Source: Ophthalmolycus amberensis (lineage: Eukaryota; Chordata; Actinopteri; Perciformes; Zoarcidae). Taken from it: a DNA stretch of 64,000 bases. The translations under genes were made by a program, and so were the position numbers. Position 1 is the stretch's first letter; each line of letters starts with the position of its first letter. The stretch is taken from the NCBI GenBank assembly GCA_024529925.1, contig JAFEUB010001120.1, positions 417,501-481,500 on the forward strand, given 5' to 3'. This document shows positions 57,371 to 64,000 of this stretch, piece after piece. A model generated the notes under the pieces. It had not been told where the DNA came from, did not search any database, and was given only the letters and a program-made list of their open reading frames with translations.

Positions 57371-58494
57371 GCCATAATCTTTTCTCAACCTAAAGCAAAA
57401 CTGTAGCTGCCATGCGCAGGTGTTGTAGAATGTGACAAATTTAAAAAACGTTGGCATTGGCATCATCCAATATCTACGTTCATGTCTGGGGAAACTATCA
57501 GCTTTATTTCTTGCCTTTCTGTTCTGCCTTCTCAGATCCGAGAGGCCACTTGAAGGAATAACTGCACGATCAGCATCACTCTGCGATGAGATGGATGTGC
57601 CGTATGTAATAAAGTTAAAGCTGCGACATGATGTGCTGACCACGAGTAGAATATTACCGTCCGTATTTTACTGTCTTTGAACAATAAATCCTACCCTGAC
57701 CTTGACTGTCACTTGGTGTAGACATCCACCACATAATAAAACTTTCTGTTAATAAAATAAAGTTACTGCTTCTTAAAGTTCTTGACATCAGCACAACTGT
57801 TATTATGCTGTTCTGCATCTGCAGCTGTTCTTCCAGCAGAAAGAGCATCAAACAGATGAAACACTCAGCTGATGGCCTGCAGCCAGACACCGGGTCCACT
57901 CGGGTCCACTCGGTTATGATTTATGGCTTTATTTCCCATCCAGTTATCTGTCCATCTGATCTGCTGGCTCACTTCCATCTCGTTATTTTTCTGACCGATC
58001 AGACCGGATCGACTCACAGTTCAATGACAACAGGAAATGTGAAAGGCTGCTCTTCATCGTGAAAGAAATCATCAGTTTACCTAAATGTGGTCGGTACTCC
58101 TCGGTGTACCTGAGGGTTTATAAAATAAAACTACTTGGTAAAGTTCTGTAAAAGATTGTGGTGGGTTAAAATAATTACGTTTGTTACATAACTTTGGTTA
58201 CGTTCGTTACGTTCACGTTGACTTGGGATTTCACACAGGACACAAACAGGGGTCTCCTGGGTGAAAGTCCTCGTTTGTTACATCCGTACACCATAGTGAT
58301 CGGATATATTTCGCAGTCAAAGGAGCGTCTGAAAAACGGTGGATGATCACTATTTCATTTCCTATAAATTATTAATTTCATTTCCAAACTGTTTTAAGAA
58401 ATCTCGTGTACAAATTCATCTGTCGACTGAATGACTCTGAAAATGGGATCATAGTTGTTTTAACCAACATAAGGTTTAGTACCACACGCTACCA

Positions 58495-58643
58495 GTCCCA
58501 GCTGTGGCGACATTGGTACAGCTGTCTCTTTGTAAGGCATTGCTAGGCCGATGTACTTTTATTGTTTGTGTCTGTCTTTTTATGTACCTGTCTCTATGGA
58601 CCCCGAGTCTGCAATAAAGTATATCTATCTATCTATCTATTCA
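58495..58643 (+). mobile_element. LINE 3' tail with (TATC)n
   Basis: 'tgtctctatggaccccgagtctgcaataaag' followed by tatctatctatctatc is the typical 3' UTR end of fish Rex/L2-type LINEs. 5' truncated, no ORF. Confidence 0.65.
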
Positions 58644-59260
58644 AAATAAAAGTACCCAATGATTTATATCTACATGGAAGAACAAAGCTCCACTAATTTG
58701 GGGATAAACACATTTTTCTATAAATTCTTCTCGATAAAAATCACCCATGATGTTGTTATTTAAAAGCGTTTATCTTGAAGCAGCAAAATGAGGAAATGTA
58801 GGGTTTTCATCAGCAGTAACTCAGCTCGAGACGCCGAGGCCCATGACAAAATGTCAGTATTTGACGCCCTGGGACTAAAACCAAGCCGTTTGTACCGGTT
58901 AAGAAATTGTCAAGTGGAATGGATCAAACTAGCTGATTGTATTCAAATACAACAAAACGGCATACTGTAAACCAGGGGACCAATGCAAGAGCTGACAACA
59001 ATGAACCTGCAGTATACGGCTGCACAGCAGGTAGCTGACAACATTTATCAGGTCTGATTAATGTAGCGCAAAAGGGGGACGAATGTAGACACCAACATCC
59101 TCGTGAATTTACCCTTCTGCTGCTTTACTGCTGCTTCCATTAATTTGACATCAGTCTGTTCGGAGCGATTTCACAACTCACTCTTTCTGTGTGTGTCCAT
59201 CCATAGAGCGAAGCAGGACGGGATGGGTGTGAACAGAGGATTAAATAAGAGGAGAGAGTC

Positions 59261-59287
59261 TCTCTCTCTCTCTCTGTCTCTCTCTCT
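59261..59287. repeat. (TC)n microsatellite
   Basis: TC run with one G interruption; matching (GA) run at 59331-59339 nearby. Confidence 0.93.
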
Positions 59288-60956
59288 AAAACACGCTGAT
59301 CGGATTTGTGAATGTGTGTGTGAGTTTCCGAGAGAGAGAGTGCATTTGAATCATAGACAACACAATCCTGCGCTGGACAAGCACAATGTAGTGAAAGCTT
59401 AAAAGCCTCACAAAGGCAGCGTGATTGACCGCTGAAGCGTGGCTTTTCGAAACTGCACCGAGGCTGTCGACAGACTGCAAAGGACACGAGACCGGCAGCT
59501 GTTAGAGGAAAAATTCCATTTTTATTTTGGGACCAAATGTAGTGGATTGCCCTGTGCTAGTGACATAGATGCATGGGCATTAGCCTGGGCAGTTCGTCTT
59601 GTGGTCCAGTCATCTCCCAGCAGACCCACAGCCAGACAACAATAAACAGCAGCACATGGCGCTTGATACACGCATTTGTAACTCTAAGAAACAGCATGTG
59701 ACATGTTCGCAGCTGTAATTGCATTTATTACATGTGCACTTGCAAATTAACTGCCTTAATCTCTATTTGAGTGGTGTGTACAGTCACAAGAGGGATTAAA
59801 ATACGGAGCTACAGAGGACTGTGGCTCCACACACACACCTCCCTTGTTGCTAAAAGTAGCAGATTATTTGACGGATGGATGATATTATTGGTTGAAATCG
59901 GTTGGAACTAGCTTACGTATCTATCTTAATCTTGTTTTACAGGGGGAAAGATGATAGAAATTTGACAGCCATGTATATATATTTTTTTTTTCCATGAAAA
60001 AAGCCAATGCAGGAGTGAAGAGCCACGAGAACGCACACAAAGAAAGTGAGGAAGCGGGTTTTCAGCCGGAGCTATTCTGTCTCCGTCATCAGTTGCACCA
60101 CTACACACACTCAACTCGGAGAAGATGAGAGAATCTGGACCACTTTTGCCGGATTTATAGCATCAGGGCCCCCGCTGCCCTCCATCCGCCATCACATCAA
60201 AGAGCTCGTCCTCCACCACTGAAAACAGCTCTGCAACGTCCCGTGCAGGTACTACCACACCCTCGTGTTTTCTTGATTAGGCTAAAGCCGGCTGAGCACC
60301 TCAAATGGATTTTCCTTCGGAACCCGAGATACCAAGAAGCAGACGGAGAGGGTCTTACTGGTCTCTGTGCAATTGCGCGGTCTTGCCAAGGCGCCATGTA
60401 CCGCCTGCGTATTCAGCCCAAAGATCAAAGGCAGGAAATAATCCCCAGGATTTAAGGCTCTCCTGCCCGATTTCCCACCATGTTTGGGAATCTAGCAAAT
60501 TAAATATTGCTAAATTGTATTGTGTAACATGTTACAGTCCAGTGCTGCAGGTTTATTTCTCAGTAAGAACAAGCTCCTTTGATGGCCCTTTCTTTGAGAA
60601 CATGCTGTTTTCACATTCTCCACATAATCACACATCACTGTAATACACATTCACTTATAGTTGCTGTGAAGATATTTCTCCACCTTTATTCTCTGCTATA
60701 ATCACTACATCTGTGAACAAATACCTGCGTTGCTGCTCTCTGGCTGATAGAACACAGCAGTCACTCTACTTAAAGCAAAGCCATGAATGCTTTCACATCC
60801 GGCAGCTGGAAGTCGACCAATCAGCACATTATGGTGCTTGGAGGAGCACCATAATTTGATTTGAGCATTTGTGTTTTCCATTTGTGGATGTGCAAGATAG
60901 ATGTGGTCTCCATCCGATGATAATGATTCAGAGCAAAGCAACAATGCTAATCCATC

Positions 60957-61174
60957 CAGTGGTGTAATGTAACTAAGTACATTTACGTAAGTGCTTCATG
61001 TAATTCAATTAAATTGCTGAGCCCTGTGAATACTCTTACTTTTAGTAAAAGTACTTTTAGTAAACGTTACTGATCGTACCTACATGCGGTACGTTTACTT
61101 AAGTGTGGTAGTATTTCCACGGCGCGGTAACAGTACTTTTACTGAAGTAAATGATCTAAATACTTCAACCACTG
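60957..61174 (+). mobile_element. hAT-like short element (copy 4), deleted
   Basis: Starts CAGTGGTGTAATGTAACTAAG and ends ACTTCAACCACTG, the termini of the family at 17816-18631, but only 218 bp long, so the middle is missing. A clean 8-bp target duplication is not visible. Confidence 0.65.
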
Positions 61175-63339
61175 TCCACCAGACCAAAGGGAACAGAAGA
61201 ATGTTTGAGAGTTGGTTTAAATCAGCAGCAGGGACTGAGATATTGCGTGTGTGCAGTTAGAAGAGTGACGAGCAACGAGCAGCACACACAGACACAAAGA
61301 ACGCAGTAAGCTACACCTACTCCTGCTAGATCAAGCTTATTGTTCTTTGCCGATAAGGCGACAAATCCCACAGAGGCTACCCCTCACCACAGTAAAGAAT
61401 TGTTAACGATAAGCTGGGACAAGTTGACAGCGTCAGTGGTAAAGTGACAACATGCAGTTGTGTGCATGTACATTTGCTGTTGTCCTGTCACGGCTTCAAA
61501 CACGATGGAACTCCCACTTCAGCACTCAAAACGAGGCATGGCTGCGCTGCCGGATCGCAGTTTGCACGATGAAAAGATGATTTATAGACGGAGAAGTCGA
61601 TGATCCGGCAACCGCTGTCCTTCAGCCACATGGAAACAGAAACTTTACACTCAGACACAGGTATGTTTTGAATAACCATTTGCTCTTTGGAGCTGCAGAG
61701 GAGAAACACTGTGAGAAATCTGCACCTCCGTCGCTGCGTTTTTAGGGAGACAAATCCCCACTTTCATGTCATACTCATTGCCTACATAAAAGGCGTCGAC
61801 TCGTTTCAAAGTGATCCGACCTGCTTCGTGTTCTGCCAAGTCAGCAACCGGATGCCCTATAGGTCCTGAACTCCTGGCTCTGTAGTACAGCAGCAGCATT
61901 TAAAATGGGAAGAGGTAGAGGTAATATTTGAATTCCGCCTGAATTTTACAAAGGCATGCTAGACATCTTTGTAAAGTGGAAGTCAGCAAACTGAACACAG
62001 CATGGTTGTGATATGCAAACATGTCGTGTTAAATGTGGACTTAATGAAGAAGATGAAACATGTATACCTGTCCTGTGTATGTTGTACATGGTTTGTAGTA
62101 AAACTGTTGTTTTTTTGTTCTGTTTTTTCTGTTCTGATGCCTGTGATGCACCAACACATTGGCTGGTTCCAGATCTGACTGTATAGCAATATTTAAATAT
62201 CACTAATGCAACAAATATTAAACATTTACTTATTTTAGGGGTGCACTTTTAAAAAGGCCAAGAATTAGTTGCCAATTTCTCCAAATGGCGACCATTACTG
62301 CTGAGCGCCGTAAAGGGAGGAGAGAGAGTATTGACTCATCATGTGCAAAGAACCGTTCCAAGGATTGTTCCTGACACCGGAGTATAAACTGGGAAGATGA
62401 GTCTGAATCTGGCATCTCAATTAGAGGAAATGGCTCACTGTGTTCTTCAATGGTGTGATAGTTTTGTTTTTACATAATATTCTCATCTAGTGCAGCTGTG
62501 AGCGTAGGAGAAGAAGTAGTAGAGCCCAACTACAAATTGGGGAAAAAAAGGACGATGGCATTATTTTATCTCAATTGAAAATGTGCCAAGCCTATAAATA
62601 TGCAGCACATCTTTTTTAGTCTCGCTGTGCGAGGTATTTGTTTTACATGGGACACAGAGCTGCTCACAGGCTAGCAGAAATATGGCTTTTATTCCTCTGT
62701 GATTTCCTTTTTTTTAAAGCAAGTAAAGGACAAATGTGGGGAAACACTATTTCAAGGCCAAGTGGTTCATCATCGCCGTGTTCAACATGAAGCCATTGTC
62801 ATATTATTTAGCTGACTCTCACTGGAAATAATCCGATACATTTTGCCAAAATGAGCTACAAGACGAAATGCCACACAATACAAACAGGGTGCAGAGGCAA
62901 GATCAATATATGCCTTACTATAAATAGTCAAATTAATGTAACCGTCAATCAGCTGCATGCCGGCTGACAGTGACGCTGTTGGTCCTCATAGATCACAATG
63001 ACATTTCATCGGTGAGGTCACAGCCTCGGCTTAATGGCTCCACACCGAGCCGAGTTCAAGGTGACGCTCGGTGGGCGTACGGTGTACACTGAACACGCAT
63101 AGTGATGAAATGGAGGCCACGTCAGCCTTTTGTGAGATTTAAAAACCTTTTACAGAGACACAGTGTCGAGCTGAGCGACGTTGACAGCCGGCCTGCTGTT
63201 TGGCAGTAGATTTAGTTTGTAGACGCCAAGTTTTACAGCTGAAATATTGATTCCAAGCAGGCAGGTAAGTGTGAGTGTCAACGTGGGAGTTTACGTCCCG
63301 GCGTTGTGGTTCAATTGGCACTGAAGCAAACACCTTTGT

Positions 63340-63475
63340 GCCTGAAATATCTCAACGACTGTCTGACGTATCGCCGTGAAACATTGATGCTCCCCAGAGG
63401 ATGAATCCTGAGGACTTCAGCGATCCTCTGACTTTTCCTGCTGCGCCACCATGAGGTTCACGTTTTGTTGTTTTG
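63340..63475 (-). repeat. Dispersed percomorph repeat (copy 4, reversed)
   Basis: 'ctccccagaggatgaatcctgaggacttcagcgatcctctgacttttcctgctgcgccaccatgaggttcac' is the reverse complement of the family at 51500-51800. Confidence 0.65.
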
Positions 63476-64000
63476 AGTGAAGAAATCTTGACTTAACTAA
63501 CTATTGGGTGGATAGAGAGCCGAAGTGAGGACGACCACTGATTTGAATCCCTGTGGTCATCCATTAACTTTTTTCTAGTCATTTGGGCAGCATTTTAATT
63601 TGTGAAGTACTTTGCTTCATGACCAAATTAGAGATGCACCGATCCGACTTTTTCACCCACATTAGTGAAGGGTCCATGAGCAAATGTTTCCAGTTAAACT
63701 ACGATATTGAACACTACACCTGCTCAACACTATCATGTTATTGCGGTACGGTTCGGGCCAACCTGGTGCTGTCGATGCCAGAAAATAGGACGGAGGCGTA
63801 TCCTGACGTGGTGCCGCAACGCCACCGTTTCGTGAGGTCTCTTTAAAAAATAATAAATTCCACGTTCGTCACACGCTGACAGTTTGTTTCACACTTATGT
63901 GTGCAAGAAGTATTTCAGTGATTCTTCGGGTGCTCGACCCCCAGCATGAGAGACAAAACTTTAACCTCTTACCGCACATCAGTCTGATGCTTGAGAACCG

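Larger units (their letters stand above)
49522..64000 (-). other. FAM184A first intron, 3' part (extends beyond window)
   Basis: No sequence encoding the family's first exon (…KKIAQLTK) was found. Contains repeats at 51500-51800, 52132-52325, 53120-53270, 53661-53682, 54794-55063, 57290-57370, 58495-58643, 60957-61174 and 63340-63475. The stretches 49560-51490, 53700-54780, 55080-57280, 58650-60950 and 61190-63330 hold no gene that I can support. Confidence 0.75.

Overview
This is vertebrate genomic DNA, and the interspersed repeats point to a percomorph-type teleost fish. The evidence is a multi-exon gene with GT-AG introns, many (CA)n and (GT)n microsatellites, RTE-like and Rex/L2-like LINE fragments, hAT-like short elements of the 'acttttacttaagta' type, and several other anonymous repeats that I recall as common in fish. 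I see no operons, CRISPR arrays, viral genomes or RNA genes.

One protein-coding gene occupies most of the window on the minus strand. It is the fish orthologue of FAM184A, a long coiled-coil protein. Fifteen internal coding exons lie between 49521 (5'-most) and 5205 (3'-most). Their splice sites could be placed to the base. All fifteen have GT donors and AG acceptors, their phases chain together, and together they encode 804 codons once a single extra base is discounted. The first coding exon (upstream of the VIYALNTKNDE exon) and the last exons (after the LENNRIQ exon) were not found and should lie beyond position 64000 and before position 1.

Region by region: 1-5204 is intron towards the missing 3' exons. 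5205-25485 holds seven exons (o to i), among introns with a transposase pseudogene, three LINE remnants and a nested transposon insertion. 25486-33896 is an 8.4-kb intron with a 9-bp minisatellite and a long (GA)n tract. 33897-49521 holds the eight 5' exons (h to a). 49522-64000 is the 3' part of a very large first intron with an 18-bp CpG-rich minisatellite and scattered repeats.

The most useful observations are: (1) a one-base insertion at about 44123 that breaks the FAM184A frame inside an otherwise conserved exon, so either an assembly error or a real lesion; (2) a nested insertion at 17808-18639 in which both the outer and the inner element have 8-bp target duplications; (3) UG-repeat tracts starting 6 to 22 nt after three different FAM184A donor sites; (4) two tandem arrays sharing a CTGTTAGC core, one of them very CpG-dense. 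I did not find an undescribed biological system.
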